NCBI RefSeq assembly: GCF_001975985.1
Contig: NZ_MTQF01000003.1
Location: 433,426-487,422, forward strand
Reading direction: 5' to 3'
Source of the DNA: [Flexibacter] sp. ATCC 35103
GTDB lineage: Bacteria; Bacteroidota; Bacteroidia; Flavobacteriales; Flavobacteriaceae
Length of the DNA stretch: 53,997 nucleotides
Shown here: positions 8,548 through 16,204 of the stretch, piece by piece
Position numbering within the stretch: the stretch's first letter is position 1
How the letters are laid out: each line of letters opens with the position of its first letter
Notes under the pieces: model-generated
What the model was told of the DNA's origin: nothing
Databases searched by the model: none
What the model saw: the letters and a program-made list of their open reading frames with translations, nothing else
Translations under genes and position numbers: made by a program

Positions 8548-8880
8548 ATGAATGCAATGAAAAACAGAGTACAATTAATTGGTAACGCAGGAAACGATCC
8601 GGAAATTAAAACATTAGAAAACGGAACAAAACTGGCACATTTAACCATTGCCACCAATGAGAAATATACCAATGATAAAGGTGAAAAAGTAGAGCAAACC
8701 CAGTGGCATCGTGTTACCGCATGGGGCAAAACTGCCGAAATTATCGAAAAATATGTGGTAAAAGGTAAAGAAGTTGCGATCGAAGGAAAATTAACCCACA
8801 GAAGTTACGATGACAAAAACGGAGAAAAAAAATATGTGACCGAAGTTGTTGTCAATGAAATTTTGTTGCTTAGTAAATAA
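8548..8880 (+). CDS. ssb: single-stranded DNA-binding protein, short form
   Basis: A 110-aa OB-fold protein that binds single-stranded DNA during replication, recombination or repair. The start MNAMKNRVQLIGNAGNDPEI and the stretch T-Q-W-H-R-V-T-A-W-G-K-T-A-E are clear SSB signatures. It ends E-I-L-L-L-S-K right after the OB fold. It therefore lacks the Gly/Gln linker and the acidic D-D-x-P-F tail that recruits partner proteins. A short SSB like this is probably a second paralogue, not the replicative one. It has its own intergenic region with phased TTACAA repeats and ends at a strong hairpin terminator. Confidence 0.93.
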   Translation: MNAMKNRVQLIGNAGNDPEIKTLENGTKLAHLTIATNEKYTNDKGEKVEQTQWHRVTAWGKTAEIIEKYVVKGKEVAIEGKLTHRSYDDKNGEKKYVTEVVVNEILLLSK

Positions 8881-8946
8881 CATTTAACCAAATTTGATAC
8901 TAAACTAAATTAGGTTTTATACCAATAATTGGGTACTTAGCAAACC

Positions 8947-8979
8947 AAACCCGACAGGTTTTTATAACCTGTCGGGTTT
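8947..8979. terminator. Bidirectional hairpin terminator between ssb and DUF2461 gene
   Basis: A perfect 14-bp stem (AAACCCGACAGGTT / AACCTGTCGGGTTT) with a 5-nt loop, between two convergent genes. A-rich flanks on both sides provide T-runs in both directions. Confidence 0.88.
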
Positions 8980-8996
8980 AAAATTTTATATTGTAA

Positions 8997-9689
8997 TTAT
9001 AAAACAGAAGCACCGTTGATATCAGTTGAAAGAACCTCACTCATATAATCTAAAAAAGGCCGCATGTTTTTGCAAGTTTCTAAAGCTTGCTCCAAAAAAA
9101 GCGGACTCAATACTTCTTCATCTGTAAAACGTTTCATAATCAAAAACTGTTTGTAGCGCAGTAAATCGATAGCTTTATGATTTACATCATAACCCTTTGG
9201 AGCTGTTTTTAGCTGTTCGCCTTGCAGAGTTCCAAAAGTGTTGACAAAAGATTTTGATTTCAGTATTTTTTGCATTGGTTCAGGATCGTGGGCAAATTCG
9301 CTTCTAAGGCGTTTTAAGTCTGCTGCATTAGGTCCCCAGAAAGCAGCAGCGAAAAAACTGTTTCCTTTTTCCAGATGAAAATAATACCCGCCGCGCCTTG
9401 CCTTTGTTGCTCTTGTAAAACTGCCGCCCCAATAGTTTTTAAAAGGAGTTTTATCTTTAGAAAAACGAATATCGCGATAAATTCTATAGACACTTTTTTT
9501 ACCCGAAGCCGTTTCTAAAACATCGGTTTTTGAAAGTTCCTGAAGCAAAGCATCTGCAAAGGTTTCAATATGGTTTAATTCTTTTAAGTAATTTGGCTTA
9601 TTTGCCTCAAACCAGGGTTTGTTATTGTTCTCTTTAAGTTGAGTTAAAAAATCAAGACTGGATTTGGGTATTATAATTTCGTTTTTCAT
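8997..9689 (-). CDS. DUF2461 (TIGR02453-type) protein
   Basis: A 230-aa cytoplasmic protein of unknown function. Family hallmarks are the start S-L-D-F-L-T-Q-L-K-E-N-N-N-K-P-W-F-E-A-N-K, the R-I-Y-R-D-I-R-F-S-K-D-K-T-P-F-K core and G-G-Y-Y-F-H-L-E. The family is widespread in Bacteroidota, with no established activity known to me. The conserved Arg/Asp/Lys block suggests a binding or catalytic pocket. It is transcribed leftward towards the terminator at 8947, with no obvious operon partner. Confidence 0.88.
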   Translation of the reverse strand: MKNEIIIPKSSLDFLTQLKENNNKPWFEANKPNYLKELNHIETFADALLQELSKTDVLETASGKKSVYRIYRDIRFSKDKTPFKNYWGGSFTRATKARRGGYYFHLEKGNSFFAAAFWGPNAADLKRLRSEFAHDPEPMQKILKSKSFVNTFGTLQGEQLKTAPKGYDVNHKAIDLLRYKQFLIMKRFTDEEVLSPLFLEQALETCKNMRPFLDYMSEVLSTDINGASVL

Positions 9690-9731
9690 AGAATTATTCT
9701 TATTAGTCTGAAGGCGATTAGGATTAAACTA

Positions 9732-9760
9732 AAAACCCACCAAATTTCTTGGTGGGTTTT
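9732..9760 (-). terminator. Hairpin terminator after the 61-aa Lys/Cys gene
   Basis: Stem AAAACCCACCAA / TTGGTGGGTTTT with a 5-nt loop, 13 bp beyond the stop codon of the leftward 61-aa gene, with a T-run on the minus strand. Confidence 0.85.
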
Positions 9761-9772
9761 GTGTATATTTTG

Positions 9773-9958
9773 TTAAGCAGTTTTTTTGAATAAATCAAAC
9801 ATGGGACAACGTGAGCAGCGTTTCTTCTCGCTTTTTTTGTATTTCTCACAACAAGAAGATTTACAGTTTTCCAACTTCTTAATGTTCTCAAGGATAGCTT
9901 TATTCTTCTTTTTCTTTTTATCCTTTTTCTTGTCCTTATCTTTTTCTTTCTTGCCCAA
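9773..9958 (-). CDS. 61-aa Lys-rich, Cys-motif protein, unknown function
   Basis: A tiny protein. Residues 3-20 are almost all Lys and Asp. The C-terminal half carries Cys32, Cys36, Cys37, Cys48 and Cys51 in the pattern NCKSSCCEKY...RCSRCPMFDLF, which looks like a metal-binding knuckle. The structured Cys half and the terminator placed directly after its stop support a real gene. A longer overlapping frame (9724-9987) lacks this pattern. Basic tail plus possible zinc site suggests nucleic-acid binding, but that is inference only. Confidence 0.65.
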   Translation of the reverse strand: MGKKEKDKDKKKDKKKKKNKAILENIKKLENCKSSCCEKYKKSEKKRCSRCPMFDLFKKTA

Positions 9959-10039
9959 TTTTCCTCCGTATTTAAAAACAGAAGCAAATATAAAAGAAAA
10001 ATGTTATTTTTATATATTCTAAATAAACTTTAACTTTTT

Positions 10040-10558
10040 TTATTTTGGGTTAATAGCAATAGAGCTTGTAACCGTTAATTGCTGAATATCACGGTCGAAC
10101 AAATAAAGTCCACCTTTATCATCGCCAATTAAATTGATTTTGTCTAAGATAGATTTAGCTGTTGCTTCTTCTTCGATTTGTTCAGCTACGTACCATTGCA
10201 AGAAATTGTGAGTTGCATAATCTTTTTCTTCAAAAGTTATGTGAACCAGTTCATTAATAGATTCCGAAACAAAGATTTCATGATTATAAAGGGCTTCAAA
10301 CATTTCTTTGAATGTAGAGTATGATGTTTTTGGCGCTTTAAGATCGGTAATCTGAGCGTGACCTCCGCGTTCGTTGATGTACTTAACCAGTTTAAGCATA
10401 TGTGCGCGCTCTTCGTCTGATTGTGTGTACATAAATTGCGCAATTCCTTCTAATCCGTGTACTTCAGCCCAACAAGCCATAGAAAGGTAGGTTTGCGAAG
10501 ATTCTGCCTCTATGCGTATTTGCTTATTTAATGCTGCTTCTATATTTTTCGATAACAT
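10040..10558 (-). CDS. ftnA: ferritin, non-heme
   Basis: A 172-aa four-helix iron-storage protein that oxidises Fe(II) and stores it as a ferric mineral in a 24-subunit cytoplasmic shell. Ferroxidase ligands are visible: Glu17 (R-I-E-A-E), Glu50 and His53 in SDEERAHM, and a later E-E-K-D-Y-A-T-H-N-F-L-Q-W-Y-V-A-E-Q segment supplying the remaining Glu/Gln ligands. The length equals that of bacterial FtnA, and there is no haem-ligand methionine as in bacterioferritin. It is transcribed alone; I see no Fur box I would defend. Confidence 0.93.
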   Translation of the reverse strand: MLSKNIEAALNKQIRIEAESSQTYLSMACWAEVHGLEGIAQFMYTQSDEERAHMLKLVKYINERGGHAQITDLKAPKTSYSTFKEMFEALYNHEIFVSESINELVHITFEEKDYATHNFLQWYVAEQIEEEATAKSILDKINLIGDDKGGLYLFDRDIQQLTVTSSIAINPK

Positions 10559-10653
10559 AATAATGACTTTTTTGTAAAGTTAGAAAAAATAATCCATTCC
10601 CTTTTTTGGAAATCCATAAACACGAGACATTTGGATTAATTCTCAATAAAAAA

Positions 10654-12129
10654 TTAACGAGGCTTAATTGTACCAAAAGAGGCTTGTTTTGAAAATTGGG
10701 ATTTGTTCATAATCGGGTTTCCGTTATCTTCCAGTATTAAACCATCTGTAAATTTGCGCATTATATATTGTTGAGATACTGTGTCATAATAGCTCAGTAT
10801 GTAGTAATCTTTTAACTTTAGAATGTTTTGCAGCGACACATTTTTAGTGATGCTCAAAAAATACGAGATGTTATCAATTGCAAGTGGTTCTTGTTGATTG
10901 TTGTTTATAAATTCATATTTAGAATTTAGCGTCGAATCAAAGAAAACCATTTTGCTTTGTGTGTAATTCTGGAAAGCAGGATTATCAAAATCCTGAAAAG
11001 TCATATAATCACGAGGCGGATAAAATGTATCCGTATAAATATGTTCTACAAAACCTCCAAATGTTATATAAATAGCATTGTTATTTTCTAAGACAGAAAC
11101 TCCAGCGCTCAAAGGTGATAAACGTTGTAGAAATTTAGAAACCGTTTTTAATTTCTGAGGTTTCTCGTTGTTCATCTGAAGAAACATTAAAGAGTTTGTA
11201 AAAGGTATAGTGTCATTTTTGGAGATTGAAGCACTTTTGATTGTTTTTTCGGAATCGAAATCTTTTATATCAAATAACAATTCTTCTTTATTAGCATTGA
11301 TTTGATATAGTTTGTTTTTGCTATAAAAAGAATTTGAGGTTTTAGAGTCATTCTTTAAAGCAGGCTGATCAAAGTTTTTCTCTGTTACCGCTGTCGTTTC
11401 AAGGTTAAGATCAAATACCTGTGTTTTTTTTTGATTATAGTCAAAAGTCAAAAGCATATGTTTGTCAAGTACATACATCTTAATGAGTTTAGCGCTTTTG
11501 TCTAAAGTATTAAAATCATTTGTCTCTATTTTCTGGATTGGAAAATATCGAATAAGTGCACTGAAGCTAAGGTTTTGACCTATGGCATTTTGAAAAGAAA
11601 AAGCTGAAAAATCAAACATCTTTATTTCGCATTTTCCATTATCAAATTCATAGAGAAGAAGATGTTGTTGGTTTTTTTCTTTTGCCAGAACGTAGAATAA
11701 ATTATCTTTTTGAAACGTCGTTATGAGATATTCAATATTGTCCGGAAAATCAAAATTTAAGGGTTTAGAAATTTTTGTTCCCAGATAATATTTTATAATA
11801 TGAAAGTTTCGTAAGTTTCTTGAACCCCAGTAAAGGGTAGGGTTTCCATCTTCGCTAAAGCTGTGGCCAATCAAGGTTCTTTTTTCTACATATTTTATAG
11901 TATCAGTAAACTGATTGGTAAGAAAAAGGGATTTGTTATATTTTAAAATATTGATGTTTTTATCGTCTGCTGCAAAGACATAAATATCATGGGTTTTTAC
12001 ATCCTCAACATTTAAAGCCTGTCCATTTTCTAAAGAATTATGCAGGTTTAAGGGATATGAGTTCAATACTGTTTGACCCAACAGTACTGATTTATAGATT
12101 AGAAGAAAGAAGAGTAATGATTTTTTCAT
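10654..12129 (-). CDS. secreted beta-rich protein, paralogue 1 of 3
   Basis: A 491-aa exported protein of unknown function. The signal peptide M-K-K-S-L-L-F-F-L-L-I-Y-K-S-V-L-L-G-Q ends around residue 19. The rest alternates short hydrophobic strands with polar turns and has no known catalytic motif, which suggests a beta-propeller-like fold. It shares layout with the genes at 16205 and 18620: a W-G-S/W-A-S-x-N/D stretch near residues 100-110, an F-D-F-x-A-F-x-F-like strand, an L-Q-R-L or F-I-R-K-L segment before an unconserved insert, and a C-terminal Y-Y-x-L-S-Y-Y-D...Y-I-M-R-K-F motif. Divergence is high; this member is the most distant of the three. Confidence 0.8.
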   Translation of the reverse strand: MKKSLLFFLLIYKSVLLGQTVLNSYPLNLHNSLENGQALNVEDVKTHDIYVFAADDKNINILKYNKSLFLTNQFTDTIKYVEKRTLIGHSFSEDGNPTLYWGSRNLRNFHIIKYYLGTKISKPLNFDFPDNIEYLITTFQKDNLFYVLAKEKNQQHLLLYEFDNGKCEIKMFDFSAFSFQNAIGQNLSFSALIRYFPIQKIETNDFNTLDKSAKLIKMYVLDKHMLLTFDYNQKKTQVFDLNLETTAVTEKNFDQPALKNDSKTSNSFYSKNKLYQINANKEELLFDIKDFDSEKTIKSASISKNDTIPFTNSLMFLQMNNEKPQKLKTVSKFLQRLSPLSAGVSVLENNNAIYITFGGFVEHIYTDTFYPPRDYMTFQDFDNPAFQNYTQSKMVFFDSTLNSKYEFINNNQQEPLAIDNISYFLSITKNVSLQNILKLKDYYILSYYDTVSQQYIMRKFTDGLILEDNGNPIMNKSQFSKQASFGTIKPR

Positions 12130-12300
12130 GTTTTTTTACCAACAATAATTATTCCAAATTCAGGCTCTTTTATTTTTATATTATTAGCAGTCAGTTTATA
12201 AAATAAATTAGATTAAGGATTGATAATCAAATTGTTATTTTGTTATGCTAAAAAAAGAGTATGCTATATTTGCTTATGATTTACCTTAAAGGTATAAAAA

Positions 12301-12330
12301 AAGTCCTGAAGAATAATTTCTTCAGGACTT
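12301..12330 (-). terminator. Hairpin terminator after OmpA-family gene
   Basis: A perfect 13-bp stem AAGTCCTGAAGAA / TTCTTCAGGACTT with a TAAT loop, 21 bp beyond the stop of the leftward OmpA gene and followed by a T-run on the minus strand. The rest of 12130-12300 holds no gene that I can see. Confidence 0.88.
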
Positions 12331-12351
12331 GATTTTTTAATGATGCTTAGA

Positions 12352-13488
12352 TTATTTTACTCTAAAAGTAACTCTTCTTGCCAATCTTCTGGCTTCTTCT
12401 GATTCTTTTTGAATAGATGTATCAGCTCCACCAGCTACAACATTTAATCTTGAAGATGCAATACCTGCTTTTTCAAAAATTGTTTTAACATTGTTAGCTC
12501 TTGTGTTTGATAATTTCTCGTTATACTCTGAGCTTCCAACCTGATCTGCATAACCAATAATGTCAATAGACGCTGAAGGAGTTTTTCTTAAATAAGTTAA
12601 AACTACATCAATTGCAGCAGTAGAATTTTCGATTGGTGTCGATTTGTTAAAGTCAAAATAAACGCTGTAATATTTGTCGTTAATCATTTCTTTGATAACA
12701 TCTTTGTCACTTACTGCCGGAGCACTAATTTGCTTTTCGATAATTACTTGTTTTTCTGGTACTTTTCTAACCAGAGCTTCAAGATCTGCCATTTTGTTTT
12801 CTAAAGCCGATGAATCGAAATCATGTGAAACAACAACCCAGTCAGCATGTTTAGTGTTTTTTCCTAAATACACATTAAGACCAACAGTACCGTTAAAAAG
12901 GATACCTGTGAAACCTCTTGTGTCTCCAATAGTTGCACCATCAAACGTAGAATTTTGAGAAGCATTCAAAATAGTAGTAAAATCACCAGTTAGGGCAAGT
13001 CTGTCAGTTAATCTGATTTGACCTGTAACACCAGCAATAAAATTACCCATTCTGTCTTTTACATGTAAGTCTTTGTTCTCGAACTGAGCCAAACCAAAAC
13101 CTGCATGACCTAATAAACCAATTGTTTTAGTCCATGTTTCAAAGTTCATGATTCTGCCTAAGTTTGCAACAGCTTGCAAATCTGCTCTGTAATATTTTGA
13201 ATCAAAGTCTACAGAATTATTTTTTCCTGTAAAACTGTTGTATCCAAAATCAGCTTTTAAACCAAACTTGTTGTTAAGCATGTACCTAACTCCCAGGTCT
13301 CCAACATAAAAACTTGGAGTTGAAGTATAATAGCCTGATGTCATTGGACGTTGAGGTTTATTAACTCCGCCAGCTACTTCGATCGACCATTTATTATAGT
13401 CGCTTCCCGTATTTTTTTCTGTTTCTGATTGCGCGTGAAGGTTCGTTAAACCTAGCGAAAACGCTAGAACAATTACAATTTTTTTCAT
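12352..13488 (-). CDS. OmpA-family outer-membrane protein
   Basis: An outer-membrane protein of about 378 aa. The signal peptide MKKIVIVLAFSLGLTNLHAQ (starting at 13488, preferred over an ATG 33 bp upstream because it begins a clean signal sequence) precedes a roughly 200-residue beta-barrel of alternating strands with aromatic ends. A linker follows, then a C-terminal OmpA/MotB peptidoglycan-binding domain. Its signature is V-Y-F-D-F-N-K-S-T-P-I, then I-D-I-I-G-Y-A-D-Q-V-G and L-S-N-T-R-A-N-N-V. It anchors the outer membrane to the cell wall. It is probably abundant and monocistronic, with its own terminator. Confidence 0.92.
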   Translation of the reverse strand: MKKIVIVLAFSLGLTNLHAQSETEKNTGSDYNKWSIEVAGGVNKPQRPMTSGYYTSTPSFYVGDLGVRYMLNNKFGLKADFGYNSFTGKNNSVDFDSKYYRADLQAVANLGRIMNFETWTKTIGLLGHAGFGLAQFENKDLHVKDRMGNFIAGVTGQIRLTDRLALTGDFTTILNASQNSTFDGATIGDTRGFTGILFNGTVGLNVYLGKNTKHADWVVVSHDFDSSALENKMADLEALVRKVPEKQVIIEKQISAPAVSDKDVIKEMINDKYYSVYFDFNKSTPIENSTAAIDVVLTYLRKTPSASIDIIGYADQVGSSEYNEKLSNTRANNVKTIFEKAGIASSRLNVVAGGADTSIQKESEEARRLARRVTFRVK

Positions 13489-13588
13489 TGTTATTTGAGA
13501 TTTTAAATTTTCATCAAACAAACAATTTATTGTAGGAATTATTCTCCAGCATAAGCCATAAGAACAACAGAATAAGGTTAAATAATAT

Positions 13589-14218
13589 TTAAGTATTCAT
13601 TAATTCCTGAAAATAATCTACAAATTGCCCCATATGCAAACCATCCATCAAGCCATGATGAACATGTACTGACATTGCGATTGTTCTGGTCCCGGTTTCA
13701 CTAGTGATCATTTTGCCAAAAGAAATTTTAGGACAACTGTCTGGAAACGTGTAGCTGCGGGCGTGAGAAAGCGAAGTAAAATTAAGCCACGGAATTGCAG
13801 AGAAATGAATCACATTATCATCATCAAAGGATCTTGTAAAAAGTCCGGTTGTGTTTTGAATACGTTCAATTTCTGCCAAAGCATTTTGTTCGAAGATTTT
13901 AAAATCTGGACTATATTCTATTAATGAAAATCCAAAAGTTCCGTCTTCGCGTCCAATTGTTGCTGATACATCAATACGGTCATTGATATAGATATTGTCA
14001 TCAGCAATTCTATATTTGAAATTTTCAATAGAATTCACTGCAACTAACGTTTTATGCAAATAATAAATAAAGAAAGAAGCTTTAAGGTTTTTTGCAGCCT
14101 GATATGCTTTTGTACAATCAATTTGTACGGTTGCACCAAAAAAAGGTTCCTCCATTTGTCTGAAATGCTGGAAATGTTCTTTCCTGTTCCAGTTTTCTAA
14201 ATCTAAAAGTGTTTTCAT
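13589..14218 (-). CDS. chloramphenicol acetyltransferase-like (CatA family) protein
   Basis: A 209-aa acyltransferase of the type A CAT fold, using acetyl-CoA. The catalytic HHGLMDG motif (HHxxxDG, His188) is intact, and the N-terminal N-R-K-E-H-F-Q-H-F matches CAT family starts. Residues around the drug-binding channel differ from classical CatA, and the gene is coupled to a metabolic-looking HAD gene. It may therefore acetylate another hydroxyl compound and need not give chloramphenicol resistance. Its ATG overlaps the HAD stop by one base (TAATG), so translation is coupled. Confidence 0.85.
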   Translation of the reverse strand: MKTLLDLENWNRKEHFQHFRQMEEPFFGATVQIDCTKAYQAAKNLKASFFIYYLHKTLVAVNSIENFKYRIADDNIYINDRIDVSATIGREDGTFGFSLIEYSPDFKIFEQNALAEIERIQNTTGLFTRSFDDDNVIHFSAIPWLNFTSLSHARSYTFPDSCPKISFGKMITSETGTRTIAMSVHVHHGLMDGLHMGQFVDYFQELMNT

Positions 14219-14940
14219 TATGATAAGTTCTCAAGTACTTGAGTAATTTTTTCGAATGAACTAAAGTGTTCGTGTTCTACTTTATGACTAATTTTTTCGT
14301 GTTCCCAAGTGGTATGAAACGGAATGTGCACCGCGTAACCTCCAAGTCCTAAAACTGGCAAAACATCAGATTTTAATGAATTTCCAATCATTAGAAATTC
14401 GTTTGCCTGAATCTCTAAACGGCCTAATAGTTTTTCGTAATCAATCTCTTGTTTGTCTGACATTACTTCGATATGATGAAAATAATGTCCTAAACCTGAA
14501 CGATGCAATTTACTGTGTTGATCTTTCAAGTCGCCTTTTGTAGCAACAACCAATTTGTATTTGCCGTGTAAAGCTTGCAAAGTTTCTTCGACTCCGTCCA
14601 GAAGCTCGATTGGTTTCTCGAGTAATTCTTTTCCGTACTGAATAATTTTTGCGATCGCTTCAATCGGGATTGTATTGTTCGAAATATTCATCGCAGCTTC
14701 GATCATCGAAAGAATATAACCTTTAATTCCGTAACCATATAAAGGTAAATTCGCAATTTCGATTTTAAACAATTCCTGCGAAATTCCCTGATGCGAAAGA
14801 TAATCTTCCATCAAGGCACAAAATTTATGTTCAGTTTCTTCAAAGTAAGGTTCGTTAACAAACAAAGTGTCATCAGCATCAAATGCAATTACTTTTAAAT
14901 TTGGTATTTTGTTTTTATGTAACATAGAAAGTTGTTTCAA
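14218..14940 (-). CDS. HAD-family phosphatase
   Basis: A 240-aa cytoplasmic hydrolase of the haloacid dehalogenase superfamily. Motif I is F-D-A-D-D-T-L-F near residues 20-27, where the first Asp forms the phospho-enzyme. Motif II is V-V-A-T-K-G-D, and the Mg-binding motif IV region is F-L-M-I-G-N-S-L-K-S-D-V. The helical cap between motifs I and II makes it a subfamily I enzyme resembling phosphoglycolate or nucleotide phosphatases. It is upstream of and coupled to the CAT-like gene. Substrate unknown. Confidence 0.88.
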   Translation of the reverse strand: MKQLSMLHKNKIPNLKVIAFDADDTLFVNEPYFEETEHKFCALMEDYLSHQGISQELFKIEIANLPLYGYGIKGYILSMIEAAMNISNNTIPIEAIAKIIQYGKELLEKPIELLDGVEETLQALHGKYKLVVATKGDLKDQHSKLHRSGLGHYFHHIEVMSDKQEIDYEKLLGRLEIQANEFLMIGNSLKSDVLPVLGLGGYAVHIPFHTTWEHEKISHKVEHEHFSSFEKITQVLENLS

Positions 14941-15243
14941 GTTTGTTTTGTTTCAGGTTTCAGGTTTTTTTGCCACGAATTACACAATTATCGCTGATGT
15001 TTCCGCCACGAATTCACGAATTATTTTAAAAAGAATCTGCTCAATCTGCCAAATCTGCGAGAGAATTTTTTTGCTACGAATTAAACTAATTAGCATGAAT
15101 TTTTCCGCCACGAATTCACGAATTATTTAAAAAAGAATCTGCTTAATCTGTCAAATCTGCAATAGATTTTTTTAGCAACAAATTAAAAACCAATCTGCGT
15201 AAATCCGTTTAATCTGTAAAAATCCGTGTGCCATTTCGCAATC
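14941..15243. repeat. Intergenic stretch with two 102-bp degenerate tandem units
   Basis: A 303-bp stretch without a gene. Two units starting TTCCGCCACGAATTCACGAA (15001 and 15103) are spaced 102 bp and share a following AATCTGC..AATCTG..AAATCTGC run. Relatives of the same words (CCACGAATT, AATCTGCGTAAATCCG) occur in short gaps at 25460, 40780 and 43100. I see no promoter or coding signal. Confidence 0.8.
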
Positions 15244-16131
15244 CTAATTCTTAGCAAACAGTTTCTTCAAAGAAATAGTCTTATCATAAAACGTAATCCT
15301 GATTCCGAATAGCAAAATGATTCCGCCAAAAACCATTTGTAAAGTTATTTGTTCTTCTAAAAACAACCAAGCTAATATGGAAGTAATTACAGCCTGACTC
15401 AATAAACTTAGCGAAACTCTTGTTGCCCGCATGTGTTGTGTGGCATAACTTATAGAAAGCCACGCACACAATTGACAAATTACAGCCTGAAGAACCAATA
15501 CAAACCAACCGGTATCTGAAAATCCTGTAAAAGGCTGATTTAAACAATAACAAAGAATTCCTAAATATATAGTCGAAGCCAATAAACTGATGGTCATAAA
15601 AGAAAGAACATCAACATCTGTAAGGACATTTTTACTCACCAAAAGATAAATCGAATATAGAATTCCTGATAAAACCGCAAATAGAAAAGCCTGATCAAAA
15701 TTCAACTCCAGAAAAAAGCTAAAACCAACCAAAGTAATCATCCCCAATAATGAAACTACGGTTCCAATCCAGAAATTGGTTGCCGGTCTTACTTTCAAAA
15801 AGAAAAAAGAACCAAGTCCAACCCAAAGCGGAGACAAATTTGTAAGCAACGAAGCCTGAGTCGCACTTGAATCCTGAATGGCGATATTCCACACAGCAAC
15901 ATCAGATGAGAATAAAACGCCGCAAAGCATTGCCAATAGAATAAACTTTGTCTTTGGAAGCTTAAAGTTTTTGGTCAAAAAAACATAAGGCAAAAGCAAA
16001 GTAAAGGCAAAAGCCATGCGATAAAAAGCCGAGATTAATCCGGGAGCTAATTTAAGTTTTACCAATATAGGAAAGATCGAAATACAAAGTATTCCGCAGA
16101 TTAAGGCTAGTCTTGGTTTGGTGATTTTCAT
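15244..16131 (-). CDS. EamA/DMT-family transporter
   Basis: A 295-aa inner-membrane protein with ten predicted helices in two repeated EamA halves (about residues 5-140 and 150-290), the drug/metabolite transporter layout. S-A-F-Y-R-M-A-F in the first half and an A-I-T-S-I-L-A-W-L-F-L-E-E segment in the second are typical of the family. Substrate cannot be deduced; relatives export amino acids, sugars or drugs. It is transcribed alone, next to the degenerate tandem repeat. Confidence 0.9.
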   Translation of the reverse strand: MKITKPRLALICGILCISIFPILVKLKLAPGLISAFYRMAFAFTLLLPYVFLTKNFKLPKTKFILLAMLCGVLFSSDVAVWNIAIQDSSATQASLLTNLSPLWVGLGSFFFLKVRPATNFWIGTVVSLLGMITLVGFSFFLELNFDQAFLFAVLSGILYSIYLLVSKNVLTDVDVLSFMTISLLASTIYLGILCYCLNQPFTGFSDTGWFVLVLQAVICQLCAWLSISYATQHMRATRVSLSLLSQAVITSILAWLFLEEQITLQMVFGGIILLFGIRITFYDKTISLKKLFAKN

Positions 16132-16204
16132 ATTATTTTGGTTTGCTATTCAAATTGTTGATTTGAAAGCTCAGATTTTAATTGAACCGAATACATATTT
16201 ATAA

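Noticed and set aside
9786..10022. 78-aa plus-strand frame with Phe/Leu runs resembling a membrane protein
   Set aside because: It is the antisense of the Lys-rich 61-aa gene; the Phe run is only the complement of AAG/AAA codons.
13589..14218. Acquired chloramphenicol resistance gene
   Set aside because: The catalytic motif is intact, but base composition matches neighbours, no mobile element is near, and it is coupled to a HAD gene, so it looks like a resident acyltransferase.
14867..15130. 87-aa plus-strand frame running into the tandem repeats
   Set aside because: It spans the antisense of the HAD start and repeat DNA, with no promoter or domain.
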